DNA of 64,000 nucleotides from Trebouxia sp. TZW2008. Lineage: Eukaryota; Chlorophyta; Trebouxiophyceae; Trebouxiales; Trebouxiaceae. Positions 46,507-58,990 of this stretch are shown piece by piece (within the stretch, counting starts at the first letter, position 1; each line of letters opens with the position of its first letter). The stretch spans positions 1 to 64,000 of the forward strand of contig BDIU01000038.1 in the NCBI GenBank assembly GCA_002118135.1, given 5' to 3'. The translations under genes and the position numbers were made by a program. The notes beneath the pieces were generated by a model. The model was given only the letters and a program-made list of their open reading frames with translations. It had not been told where the DNA came from and did no database searches.

Positions 46507-49500
46507 TCACAGGTTGTGCTGCCAAGAGTTGCGCGTCACGTTAGATTCTGCAGCAGGAGTGCATGCTGCAAATTGAGCACACAGCACTGCAAGCCTCTGC
46601 GCTGTCTGCCAACTGGATACCATGGTACAAGCTATGACGCTGGCCCTTGTCATTCTGCTCCAGCAAGCTCTGCAGCTGCTGCGTCCTGCAACCAACCTCA
46701 AGCTTGCGCTAAAGTATACCATGTTGTTTGGCCTAGCAAGACGAGCAGACAGCTGACCAAGTTTGCCTGTGCGCAATAAATCGACAGCATGCATACAAGG
46801 CACCAAACGCATTTCCCATGAGAACTTTGCTATCTGTTGCGTCTCTGCTCTGCCTGTTGATTCATACAGATGGGGCTTTCCGCATGTTGTGCACGTGATC
46901 ACACAGATCTTGATACAATAGATCATGCAAACAGATGCTGCACAGCAGAACACCTGCCAGAAGGCATACACTGCTTGATATCGATATACATGCAGCAAAG
47001 GGCTCTCTTACCACAGTGGAGCAGTGGCTCATCAAGATGAGGGAGACTTGCCTGCAGCCGAGCTTCCATTTCATGTTGCAAGCTGTCCATGTCACAGCGC
47101 ATGAGCTGACAAGCGTGCTGTTGCAAGTCTGCATTCTGTGACATCATGACTAGTCTGCTGAGACTCTTAGCCAGGTATGGCAAACACTGCTGCAGCCTTC
47201 TTTCCACCTTGTTGCATAGGGAGCCTGCATGGACATGTCTCTACTTTTGCAAAACATGAAACGCACATGTGCAGGCTGTAGTCTGGCGGTGACTTGCAGC
47301 TCATGCAAGCAGATGAGTGTGCAGCAAACTGGTATTTGTCTTGAGTATGAGCAATAAAGTTCATGGCAGTGCAACATATGATTCAAGTGGGCATCTGGTA
47401 CTCAACATAGCATTGCGCGTGATAAAAGTCAACTGTATGAGTCCAATTGCAGTGCTACTCAGCCTTAGCCTACTGAGCTCTGAGTAGAGGTGAAACACTT
47501 GACGGCAGCTGAATGCACCAGTGCGTCGGCAGAGAAATGCAGCGTGCACACACAAACAGATGGCCACCTTCAAAGTGGTTCTTGAGCTTTGTGAGAGCCT
47601 CTTCCAGGGCGACCTTGACCAATCGTGCCTGCAATGAACATTTGCTGCTGTCACTCTGCATTGAAACTTGAGACAGAGTTCTGTGCCCAGTGCCAGCATA
47701 TGTGCAGAAACACAAAGAAGCAGCCCGTTGTGCTTGATGACTGCTCTGTTGCCCACAAGCTATGGGTTCTCTGAAGACTGTTAAATAGCATGCATACTTG
47801 AGCACTGCTTGCAGATCAACAGCTAGGAATACAACTGCATGCAAATCTGACAGAGATGCACTGAAGGTGCACAGTCTGCCATCAGGCATAGACAGCTGTC
47901 ATCACTTTGACTTGGCAACACTTGCACCATAATGCCTCTATAGGAAAACCAAACAGTGGCATGCTTCTGAACCTCAAGGTGTCCTGCTGTATGCAATGCA
48001 GTTTGGCTTACAGCTTTCCTAGAGCAAGATAACTTGCTGCAGTCGCCATGTTGCCCTGGGATGGTCAACAAAACAGCGTAGTGTTTCTTGGCCTTGAAGC
48101 GTCCTGTTTTCTGCAATGCAGTCTGGTTCAAAGCAGTCACGACCAGAATGATGTGGGCAACTCACCTCAGTGACAGGAGCCAAAGCTGGTGCTTTGCCAG
48201 TTGCTTGCTCCTGCTTGACGTTATTGGTGTACAGATGCAAGATCACAGCTGAAATGTTCTGTGCTAATGGGTCACTCTTGCCCCCAAATGTAAGAGTAAC
48301 AGCACCAGAGGGCAGCGTTTGCACCTGAGCAGCAGGGCTTTTGGTGAATGGATGCAAACACAGTGATTGCAAACACTCCGTCAACAAACATGGCATCAAC
48401 AAAAGCCGTATGCAGGTGGTACTTGCTGGGCTGAATACACTGTTTGCATTGGCTGCAATGGTGAACATATTGTCTGGGCTGTATACTCAGGCATATGTGG
48501 TACATGATTCATGCATTGCTTAACGGCTGCTGTGAGTGTGACTCTGATCAGTTCTGGAATGAAAGCACTATCACCGGGTAAGACACTGAGCAAGCTATGC
48601 TTGTTATGTCAGCCAACCACCAAATGCGGGCAGTGTGCTCAGCAACCTGCTAATTCACGAGTGTATGTTGGACAGATGACACCGCATTGCAAAGCACATC
48701 TTGCACCATGCTGCATCAATGAATGCAATATGCTAGCACAAGCTACGCCCATACCTCTGCTTCTAGGCCAAAGCTCTGCCATGAGAACTTTTCAAGGGCC
48801 TTAATACAGTTCTCAGGGGAGCGCTGCAGCAGTGCATAGTTCTGGAACAGATACACCTGTGCACTTCCTGCACACATCATAATATATGCAAACGACATCA
48901 GTCACGGTGAGGCATTGAGGTCAGAAACCTTGAAGACAAAGTAGTTGCTGCAGGGAGGCATCCTCCTCTGGTCATCATCAAGGCAGGCAAGGTACGATCC
49001 GAAGCAGAGGGTATGCGCATGCACTAATGCTGCATACACCAGTCAGTGGCTTTCACAGTAGACTGCTGCGCTGCTTGAGGCAAGACATCAAAGAGCAAAT
49101 TCAAGAGCAAGCACCCTGTACAAGTACAAGCACAAGCATAAGCACAAACAGCACGTAGCGGGCAAGTGGTGATGGCACTGCACTATGTAAGGAGAAGCAT
49201 TCCTGTGCAAGCGCAAATGCAAGTCCAATTACAACCAGAACCAAGCACAACCTTGAGGCAGGACACAGCCAGCCAGAGGTGGTGGCACTGCATTGTTGAG
49301 ACTCACTCCAACCTAACTTCATGTTCAAGTCCAAGCACCAGAGCAAGTGCATATGCAAGTGTAAGAAGACCTTGAGGCAGGACATAGCCAGCAAGAGGTG
49401 AGGGCACTGCACTGTGCAGGACCACTGCAGCTTGAGCAGTCCACTTGCTGCGCTGCAAAGTGGCTGCTTGCTGCTTTGTGCCTGACCCATCTATCCGCGC

Positions 49501-52500
49501 GTCTGCCCCTGCCTGGCCTTCAGGCAATTAAACAGATCAACAGTGGCTGTCAGCAGCCAGGCTTAGCAAGCATGGCTGCAAGTCCATGATAGCTGTTTGC
49601 CAAATGAAAAGCTCGTGCCGCATGAATTTTATATCAGTGCAAATTGCAACCTTAGCCTCACCACTGGAACACAAGTTTGCATGCCAAGCCGCATTGTCAA
49701 GCCAGCTGCAAAACCAGTCAACTCCAGCTACTCTACAAGCTGATCATGTGGGATGCTACTAGTGCGGCCGTAACAATTCACCAGAACATTGGATCTGTTG
49801 ACAACATGATTGTGCCTGCAGCCTTATGGAGTTTGTGTCACACATCAACTGTGCATGCACATGCGACCGCAAGAGTGGTCGATGCAGGCATTATATGACC
49901 ATGCATTTGAGTCAAATTTGGCTGTTGTAACAATTGTCTTGTGAATCACTGTGCCCACCTATTGAAATGGCCAGGGTCGGTGCACTGCTGGCTTCAGTAA
50001 GCATGTGCAAGATCCCTTGGGGGCAGGCACCAGCTTCAGGCATGTTTGTTGCCTCAATGACTGCGTCTGGTGGAGGTACAAGGGCGTGCTTTTCCCACAT
50101 GATGCCTTCATGATCTGTCTCTGTAGCAGCCTGAGAGCAGTGGTAATCGCCTGCAAGCGCCATCATCAAGCATCGTGGCCTGCCCGATGTCTGCATCTGC
50201 TGTTTTGCTGGGGCTCCCTGCTGCCGCTTATTGCAGTATGCCGTATTTCTACATCTGTCTGACAGAATTGAAGTTTACCTGCAGAACTGCCTTGAACATA
50301 GCTTGTACAGCTGCTATGGTCAATTGCAGGGCACTCTTGATGCTTGACATCAGAAGTAACAGCAGTTGGGGGCAGCAGTGGCACTTAAGAAACAGCTGAT
50401 GTATAAGGCACCCATACGCAGCTGGTCTTTCTACCATGATGTCAATGCTTGGTCAAAAGCACTTTACGAGCGTAGGTGTAGCAGTCACCTTGTTGCATAC
50501 TCTCATCTCCTCCTAAGCAACTTGGAATAGATTCACTGCCGTTGCTGCTCCATGGTCGTTGCTCAGCAGTTGCCCATTGCATGGAAGCGCAATCTTGGTG
50601 GTGAAACGCTTCTTGTTCAAGTTGAGGGCATGCACGCAAGCCATCTTGCACATAAAGGGCAGCTTGGCCATGGTCGCAATGCTGCTGCTGCATGTATGAA
50701 TACTCGGGAATGTACTGTGACTCACACTCCTCTTCAGTCATGTAAGCAGCCTCAGCATCCATATCATCTTGACAAGAGCCTTGTCCATCAGAGAGCACAC
50801 GAGTATGATAGTACTCATCATGACCGGTTTGTTGCTGTGCTTGATGCTGTGAGCTGTATGACTGTTGTGACAGGTGCAGATGTTGATCAGATTCATTCCT
50901 GTGCTGATCATTGCGCCAATCAGTTGCAGACTGTGCATGCATACTGTGGCAGCCGTCTTCATGTACTGTATCATCATCAAACCAGATTCTGAGACCTGTC
51001 AACACACAAGAGCACATTGGGAAGTGGTTGCACCAAGCTTGACGTGCATGCCTATACATACCAGAGTTGCACACAATGTGAACACAGCTTGAGCGGCGGA
51101 ACGAGCATTGAGGTCTTAAGCAGGTATGAGCATAGGTGAGAAGATCATAGTACAATATTGCTATGTACATACTTCTGAAAGTGTTGTCAGCACATGTGCA
51201 CAAAGTGTTCTGCTCAGACAGGCCTTCTGTGGAAGCTGAAACTTACCATGGAAGAAGCGCTGCTCTGACTGGAAGTCGCCAGGCAAAGGTTCGACGTCAT
51301 ACTTCAGTGTCACGTTGCCAGGCTTGCCATCGTCTGAAGCATCCTGCACAGCATCCCTTTGTATTATGCCAGTCTCAACAGCCTTTATCCTTTTCCATCA
51401 CTCAGGCCCAGCTCAAGGTCTGAGCTGTACAGTCAGCAGATAAAGTGCTTCACAGCTTTGTTCTGGTTGTGCGGCCATGCAGGTAGGCTGCTGCCGTCCT
51501 TTGATGCACCTGCTGGCACGAATGCTGTAGCAGTGTAAATCATTGACAGACAGTAGTGTTTGGAGGCAGTGGAATGCTCTTGTATGCACCTAGCAGGGTC
51601 ATGTACGCCCACTAGCAAGCATGCAAGTATTGATGATCCTAATGCACCTGTGATCTGCGGATGTGGCTATGCACAGCCACTGATATTGCGCATTGATCCT
51701 GGCAGGTGTACTGTCATGAAAACACAAACCCACACATTGTGGCACAGGAGCTAGGTCTGTATGGCGCAAGTCCTGCTTTGCCAGGCCAAGGAGCATGTAT
51801 GATCAGGCATGTGTCGTCAGACATATGTCAGCAGGCAAATGCCATCAGGCACATGACATCAGGCACATATCATCAGGCACATGTCTTTAGGCACATGACG
51901 TCAGGCATATGCCATCAGGCAAATGTCAGGTGGCATACCGCGAGGGCAAAGCCCTTGAGACGTAGCTCCAGGTACACCTTAGGCGCTATCATGCTGCTCA
52001 GTTCCAACACAGCTTGAACACAGCTGATGACGTCCTCTGCAGGCACTGCAAGCATGCACACCTGGTCAGGCGTGCTGATCCCGGCGGCAGCAAGGGGTGC
52101 ACAGACAGGAGCTGTACATGTTTTCTTCTTACAATGCAACTTGTCTTGTATGTGGCTGAGCAGTATCTACAGTACATGCAAAGCCCTTCTGTGCCCTAAC
52201 AGGCATTGCGAAGGTCATGCTGACGCACTGGGCATGCCCATATGTGTCTGGAAAAGTACTGTTTTATTTGTCACACCTGTAGCATTGCGTGCACAGGGTC
52301 GTAGCCCAACTTTACAGAGCATGTGTAAGTCGACAAGGAGTGTTGGATTGCTCACCAGTAGGCAGCAGCTGGAAGCTGACCTCACTTCCAGCAAAAGGGC
52401 ACCCTGCTGAGCTTAGCAGTGGGAGGTAGCTTGGCAACTGACACAGCATTGCTGCTGGCTGTCCTTCCAGCGGTTGCTTTGTACACCCTTATAAGTACTG

Positions 52501-53330
52501 TTGATTCATGCATCTTTGGGTTGACAAGGCATGTTGGGTTGCTCACCAGTAGGCAGCAGGTGAAAGCTGACCTCACTTCCAGCAAAAGGCACCCTGCTGA
52601 GCTTAGCAGTAGGAGGCAGCCTGGTGATGGAGACAGCGTTGCTACTGACTTTGCTTCCAGGAGATGCTTTATACATCCTTATTGTTGTTTCATGCATCTC
52701 TGTACTTGAACACACAAAGACTTTTGTAGTAAGTCAAGCATGGTGCCATCCCTTCTTGCATGTTGCTCCATGCTTGTTGTAAACATGGCAGACAAAAAAG
52801 GCAGGAAATCACAAGCAAGAACAATCAAAGGCGACACAAGTGCAAACAGAGCTTGTGAGTACCTGTGCTCTTGATGATAACTTCTTGATCTACAAGGCTT
52901 TCAGCGCCATTGGCAAATAAGCCAGTGTAGATTGCTTTCAGCACCTACGCAAGCGATTGTGCATGCAAAGACGGTGGCGGTTTGGATGAACAGGATCAGC
53001 ATCTCTTGAATTGTGGTTGCAAACACACTCATACTGGCATATGTACTGGTACAGCAAATGCAATCACCTTGAGGTGATCAGGTAAAGCCATGCCAGTGTC
53101 AGAGACTGCATCACAGCCACCTTTTTCAACTTGGTTGGCTTGGCACAGCAAGCCATGACAGTGGCAATGATTTTGAGATGTAAGAGCCAAAGCAAATCTT
53201 GCTTGCAGCATGCTGCATGTGCTCACTGGTGATGATAATCTGCGGGTCCACTGCAGACTGGTTTCTGTTCCTGACTGTCACAGCCACTTGTTGAATACTT
53301 TGCAGACTGCTGCTAGGCCTGCCAGCTAAG
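46507..53330 (-). CDS. Long multi-exon gene of unknown function
   Basis: A series of minus-strand exon candidates with consensus splice sites. Approximate ends are 53300-53227, 53148-53068, 52944-52863, 52690-52547, 52036-51939, 51343-51247, 50995-50489, 50400-50279, 50150-49959, 48324-48166, 47628-47568, 47135-47052, and a terminal stretch to about 46540. Peptides include QQVAVTVRNRNQSAVDPQ, VLKAIYTGLFANGAESLVDQ, VSITRLPPTAKLSRVPF, CVQAVLELSSMIAPKVYLEL, GNVTLKYDVEPLPGDFQSEQ, LPSGAVTLTFGGKSDPLAQN and helical ADLQQHACQLMRCDMDSLQ. The order suggests a beta-rich front half, a Gln/His/Asp-rich linker (exon 50995-50489) and a helical end. I considered DNA-clamp, adaptor-ear and BBS proteins but could not support any. 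Several joins are unverified. It is divergent from the FKBP gene. Confidence 0.55.
49095..49440. repeat. Short AAGCAC tract and three ~110-bp diverged tandem units
   Basis: AAGTACAAGCACAAGCATAA is followed by three related segments. Each contains a version of GGCACTGCA preceded by AGAGGTG/AAGTGGTGATG (near 49170, 49285 and 49405) and, in two of them, CTTGAGGCAGGACA (49252, 49370). They lie in an intron of the minus-strand gene. Confidence 0.65.
51795..51935. repeat. CATCAGGCACATG minisatellite
   Basis: About nine units of a 14-17-bp word (CATCAGGCACATGA, CATCAGGCACATAT, CTTTAGGCACATGACG, CATCAGGCAAATGT) run up to the donor of the exon ending at 51939. Confidence 0.85.
52330..52700 (-). repeat. 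191-bp duplicated exon with one decayed copy
   Basis: The block containing TTGCTCACCAGTAGGCAGCA and GACCTCACTTCCAGCAAAA occurs twice. In coding sense the exon-end donors lie at 52356 and 52547. The upstream copy reads open through VSITRLPPTAKLSRVPF to a GTGAGC donor. The downstream copy (about 52356-52500) reads VSVAKLPPTAKLSRVPF, then one extra base (AAAAGGG versus AAAAGG) shifts frame before the conserved donor. Confidence 0.9.
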
Positions 53331-53767
53331 ATTGCTCTTGCCAGCAGTCTGCTGCACATGCAGAAGATGTTCTGACAGCTGATCGCTGCCATTTGCCAAG
53401 TGCCTGCGGTGTCTCCTGGCCTTCAAGTTTGCTGACGAGCAAGGCTTAGCACAGCAGCGGCTTGCTGAGCACCGCTAGTCGCTCGAACGGAACAGGCCTG
53501 ATAAGCAACAGCGTCCTGTGCAGCATGCGGCATGCGGAGCATGAAGCCTTTGCCAGGCCCCTGACGGTGGTACAGCGCTGTGCAGCTTGCTGCGTGCGTC
53601 CTGTGAGCCACATCTTGCTGTTCAAATTTCGAAACGGCGCACGGGGATCGTACGCAGCACGCAACGCATGCCGTCTCCTGCGACTTTTCTCTGCACTCCT
53701 GCAGCATCATAGTTGCACAATGCGAAGCGTACCCTGTTCTTGACGCTAGTGGATGGGATTGCGCGGG

Positions 53768-56723
53768 ATGTCTTTTTGGGGCGCCGAGATCAAGCCTGAC
53801 AAGGTCGTGCCTTTTGTGCCGCCGCCAGAGCAAGCGCGTTTACATATTTCGCAAGCTTGCCTGGTACCTGACCCAGGTAGGGTACAATCTGTCATAGCCA
53901 AGTCAGCACGCGAGTCATGCAGTCCGCGTATCGATGCACTGACGCAATGCCGTGACATCTGTCGTAGAAAGAGGGCTCCAAGAGTCTGCACTGAAGGTCA
54001 AGGTTCAAGACGGTCCTGCGCTGTATATATGTCGCTTGACACCAGGACAAACAGAGTATGCAAGTCTGGATCTCATACTGGATGAGTACACCGAGCTCAC
54101 CGTGGACGGCGGGGCTCTGCACGTCACAGGTGACCGATGAATTGAGGAAGCATGCTTTTAGCAAGATAGTGAAACACACAAGATGTTTGCCAATTGTAAG
54201 TGTGTTGTGATTCTGGCATAGACACAATTGTCAATATTTGCAGGTTATTTGATGCCTGAGGAGCCCTTTCAGGAAGATGAAGATGAACAGGATGAGGACA
54301 ATGAACTGGACGAGGAGTACACACCTGAAATGGCCAATGAGCTGTTACGTAGAGGCTTGATCCTTGGCGGTACGCAAAGCGTGTCCTGCCTGCTTGTCCT
54401 GTCTTGTTTCTCCTGTCACTCTGTCACAGTTGCATACGGTACGCTTTCAATGCCTATGTAGAGTGCAAGCTCAGTTGCAAGCTTGACAAGCAAGTCAGAC
54501 TCATATCTGGCCGCCAGCACAAGTACTGCTGGCATGCAACTGTTAGTGGTCAGCACTGCTGTACCAGTTCTTGAACATCATGCGTTGCACACTCCAGAGA
54601 CAAGTCCGTTTAGCCTCCATGCCAGCCTACATGTCATTTGAGAATCAAGTGTTTGACATGCAGATAACACCGAGGACTATGACTCAGAGGGATCTGACTC
54701 AGACGAGGATGATGAGTACGGTATGGCCAACGGCTTGTATGACGATGACGAAGAAGAAGATGAAGATCTTCTGGATGACTCAGATGAAGATGAGGATGAG
54801 TTTGTGCAAAGGTCAAGCGTGATCATTGAAGAGGTCAATGATGATGAACATGGCCTTGCTCAGGTCACCGCTGCAAAGGTACCTTTTGGAGAGCTCCCCA
54901 AGACTCACATGTTTGCTGCATGGTCAGACATGCACGCAGCTTGATGTTTGATCTGAGTTAAGTACCATTTCTGTAGAGCGCATGTCTCAGTGCCAGACAA
55001 CAAGTATGCTGTAGCTTCTCTGGAGTGTTGTTGCAGTATTGTTTCTGGTCATCAACGGCTGCTTGGTCTCCTCCAGCTGCAAAGGGAGCAGCTTTTCCTT
55101 GCCTGCCAAGTTGTCAGTGACTGCAAGTACAGCAGCTATTCAATGCTATGCCAAGATTCGGTACCATAATTTGCTACTTATTTGCTCAGGTTGAGGTGCC
55201 AACACAAGAGGATGAGGCAGAGCCCACAACACAGTCTAGCAAGAAGCGAAAGGCAGATGCCATCAAAGATGGCCCCATCATTTCACATGCAAAGAAACAC
55301 GCAAAGACAGAAGAAGCGTCCCAGCCCAAATCTACCCCCGCAGCTGCCAATTTGAAGCAGAAGAAGGGAGAGAAGGCCGCAGCAGCTGCTGAGCCAGCTT
55401 CTGATAGTAGTCAGGCTACAGCCACCACTTCAAAGCAGAAGAAGGCTGACAAGGCAGCAGCAGCTGCTGTGGCAGCTGCTGATACAGATGCTGGCATTAC
55501 TCAGCCTGCAGCAGTAGCAGCAGGTGCTACATTGAGTAAGTCACAGCTGAAGAAGCAGAGGAAGAAGGAAGCTGCTGCTGCAGCTACTCCAGCAGCTGTG
55601 GCACCTCCAGATGCAGCAGGTCCGTCATCTGCTCATGACAGCTGCAAGCTTAGCTCTGCCTTTCGATGAGGCTGTTGAGCCTGTCCAACAATGATTGTAT
55701 GTTTGACCACCTGCTGTAACTCAAGTCACCTTGATGAGTATGCTGCTCATTTGCACACGATTCCTCAACCATGAGCTTGATGTACCTCGTGCCTGCAAAG
55801 GCTTACAGCTACAGCGTGCAACTGATTGTATATATAAATCTGATGCACTCATGCTCTGTGCTTCTGCATGCCAAATTCCTCCAAGAGACTATCACTCAAC
55901 ACCCATGCCTCACACTGCATGTGTTGGCAAGGTAACATAACACTGTCACATTAGCAACTTTGACTTTTGCTTTGCTGATGCTGCAGTCCAGGCAGCACCA
56001 TTGGCAGCTGAAACTGCACCCAAGAAGGGCAGCATTCAGAAATGGGAGAACGGTTTTCAGATTGAAAGACTGGCAATGGGCAGGCCTGATGGCAAACTGG
56101 CCAAACCTGGCAAAAAGGTTGTGGTGAAGTACAGAGGCACCTTAGCAAACGGCAAGATGTTTGATGAGAGCAAGAAGCCCTTCTCCTTCAGGCTTGGTAA
56201 GCATTATATGCATATGATGGCCTTTGGGCTCAGGCTTGCTTTTCATGCTGCCCTGGGTACACATGGTCAACATGGTCTTACTTTGCATAAAATGAGCTGG
56301 CGTTTTCCGCTGCTGATTACCTTTATCTGCTGTCTGCCCTTGCACTGTAGTGCTGAGGCTGCAGACAAATGAAAATAGCAGAATATGTCTGTTGTGGCTC
56401 GGCCTGCTCATGCTGGTCGCTTTGGATGTGGTGAATAACATCCCTGGAGTACAGGTTGGAGCAAGCACAATTGAAAGAGGTCTTTGGAGACTGGTGCGAT
56501 CAACACACCCTTGCGGTGACATTCAGTCTGGTTTGAATTTTTGATTGCAGGGGTGGGCGAGGTGATCAAAGGCTGGGACAGAGGCGTTGCTGGCATGAGA
56601 GTAGGGGACAAAAGAAAGTTGACAGTGCCACCGCAAATGGGCTATGGTGCAGCTGGCTCAAGACCTGTGATTCCCCCAAATGCAACCTTGCAGTTTACTG
56701 TTGAGTTGTTAGATGTCAAATAG
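53768..56723 (+). CDS. Nuclear FKBP prolyl isomerase with nucleoplasmin-like N-domain (FKBP53/Fpr4 type)
   Basis: A peptidyl-prolyl isomerase and histone chaperone of the nucleus. Exons: 53768-53876, 53968-54129, 54244-54369, 54664-54878, 55190-55619, 55987-56196, 56551-56723, all in frame; 474 residues. Residues 1-90 form a nucleoplasmin-like fold (start MSFWGAEIKPDKVVPF, like plant FKBP53 and HD2). Two acidic tracts follow (EDEDEQDEDNELDEE; DDDEEEDEDLLDDSDEDEDE), then a Lys/Ala-rich segment with KKRKADAIK as a likely nuclear signal. The C-terminal FKBP domain carries VVVKYRGTLANGKMFDESK, VIKGWDRGVAGMRVGDKRKL and PPQMGYGAAGS, and ends LQFTVELLDVK. Its drug-site aromatic residues are mostly kept. 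The donor after exon 5 (GTCCGT) is weak but frame-true. Confidence 0.94.
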
Positions 56724-57840
56724 TAGCAAGTTGATCCTGCAGCATAGCGCCTGGTTGATTGGGAAATACTGTCTGCATGTCTGTCAGAGTTTGGGACACA
56801 TCTGAAACAGGCTCGAATATCATCCTCAAAAACGACGGCATGAGAAGGTGTCATGAGTAGGACTTCTTCACAAAAGTCCACTGAATATGAATTGATTCGG
56901 ACAACTTTCTCGCCTGTTTCATGACCCTGCGCCTTTGCCTCATGAAAATAACATTCACATGATATATATATTTCCAACACTGACCACTGACCATAGGGTT
57001 TATCACAAGTGTTCTGTCATATTTGTCATCAAGCATGTGAGTCAAGGTGTGTGTATTCCCCTTACATAAGTCTGCCATTTCAAACCATAGGTTTTTAGAA
57101 TTACAAAAGGACGGCTGTCTGTCTATGTGCTAGACCCTATGTAACGCAAGCTTGCCACTGCATTTTCCTTTAAAATAAATAGAAGACAGGGAGCCCCAGT
57201 ACTTAAGGTACTACTGCAACTACTATTCCTATTATTTACTACTATTATCTACTGAAAAGATAGATAGAAAGTAGAGTAGTACAGTTGGAATGAGAAGTGT
57301 AACGCAAGCTTGCCAGCTTGGCCAAGCATTCCTCTGTGGATCCTGAGTTTTGTTAGTAATAAGGGGTCTGCAGAGAAAGTCGTGTGAAAGCAGGCAAGCT
57401 GGCAAGTAGTAATCGTTACTAAGGATGCTGCATGACATATACGCTGACCCCCCCTGCTTTCTGCCGCGCTTGCGGCCACACGCCGGCACTGACACACGCT
57501 ACAACCTGTTTTCAGCATCTTTCAGTGTTCTTCTTCACTGCTATAGGTGCGCAGAGTGTCTGCACGCGCAGAGTCAGCATGCAGTGCCTATAGTGTTGTG
57601 GAGCAGAGCTGCAGTGAACTGGTCCAGAATCCCCACAACGTAATGCAAAGTTTTAGTCAGGCTCACAGACGTCTGGGCCAGACGTTCCTAAGTCCGCACA
57701 CAGTACATGACGGTCCTGTAACTGCCAGGATTTCTTCTATTTTTTCTGTACATGGACTGTAGCATGGTAGAGCCGACCTGCATAGCCACCATAGCCTTGA
57801 TCTTCTTCGTGTTGTGCGTAGCCCGTTTAGCTGTCGAGTT
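56724..57840. other. Intergenic, with a repeated GTAACGCAAGCTTGCCA word
   Basis: GTAACGCAAGCTTGCCA occurs at about 57139 and 57299. A related inverted form ending GTTAC lies near 57393-57419 (GGCAAGCTGGCAAGTAGTAA). Between them is an AT-rich, TACTATT-type stretch. This may be the remains of a small inverted-repeat element, but no target duplication is clear. No gene supported. Confidence 0.5.
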
Positions 57841-57846
57841 CTCGCT

Positions 57847-58005
57847 ATGAAGACCGCATTGGAAAACCTCACCAAGCATCTCGACCTGGCCTTGGGACAA
57901 GTCAAGTTGATGCTAGCTACAGACAAAAGGCCCACAGAAGAAGAATGCCAAGAACTCTACAAGAAGATGTGGGAGTTGAACAAGAACATCATCAACCTAG
58001 AGTAA
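57847..58005 (+). CDS. 52-residue helical protein, or last exon of a longer one
   Basis: A compact open frame, MKTALENLTKHLDLALGQVK, then KRPTEEECQELYKKMWELNK and a stop after INLE. It is strongly helical and charged, and looks coding. The frame stays open upstream to 57814 (MRSPFSCRVLA), so the 5' end is uncertain and an upstream exon is possible. The family is not recognised; it could be a small coiled-coil complex subunit. Confidence 0.5.
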   Translation: MKTALENLTKHLDLALGQVKLMLATDKRPTEEECQELYKKMWELNKNIINLE

Positions 58006-58990
58006 CGACCGTCGACTACAGCGGCCTCAAGTCAACACTGCTGATATCCTTGGCCCTCGCAAAGTAGAAGTGGCCACATTCATCTAGCTCACATTCAGAA
58101 TCAGATGATTGCAGTAACTATGCAATGATTCAGCACCAAAGGCTTTGCAAAGCTGTTCCTCATATAGCAGATATGACCATTCCTGATGTGGTGTCCACCA
58201 GTAGATGGCTGCTTCCTCAAACTTACTGTCTGAAGTGGGAATGTTGCAAAATTGCAGAATGCATACAGGCGCAGCAGCGCCCTTCATCCAAAATGCCGCA
58301 TGCAGCTGGATCATCAGGCATGCATGTCAGCTAATGCTAGCATGCAAGTCCCACATGCTTTATGCATCTGCCCAACTTTTGGGTTGTTGGAATGCAAAGC
58401 CAGCATTCAGCAGTACTTTGTTGCAAGGTGCAAGCCACATCAAAAGCTTTGTAGGAAGTGATGAGATGACACTGGATTGCTAAACTCAACCACTGCTTGC
58501 AGCTGATTGTATGCAGCACAATGATCTACGCTGTCTACGCGATCATTAGCCTAGCTGCACATTGCTCAGCTCAGCACACCACAAGGTTGTACAATGCAAA
58601 ACAGGACGTCCCAATCATGTGCATGATATGAGCCCTTGCAGACATGCATAGGATGGTTGCAAGTCTGTTTATATATGGAGCAGCGTGCTGGTTGAATAGT
58701 GGGCTCTGCAATCAGCTGCGTCACAGCGGCCAATACCCTTTCGCAAAACACAGGTGGTCATTTCGGGGGCTGGACTGGACACACAAGCCTGGCAGTTGCC
58801 CTTGCTTCCTTGTGTTTTCTCGTTTTGCGGTCAGCACTCAGCACTCAAGCGTAGTGTTCTGTCCCTCAAGCAGGCTTGGAGGTGCGATTGTCAGCTGGTG
58901 CTGCTTGACACAGAACAGGCTTGAGCAGCACTGTTGGGAGGCAGTTCCCTGCTTCTGTATGCATCTAGCCGGGTCCTCAAGCCTCAAGCA
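58006..58990. other. No supported gene
   Basis: Short open frames on both strands only. There is no splice-bounded coding signal, RNA gene or repeat worth naming. Confidence 0.45.

Noticed and set aside
46507..53330. Assignment of the long minus-strand gene to BBS9, RAD9/RAD1 clamp, HORMA, MutL or FKBP15 families
   Set aside because: Individual peptides gave a passing resemblance only. No ordered set of conserved motifs matched.
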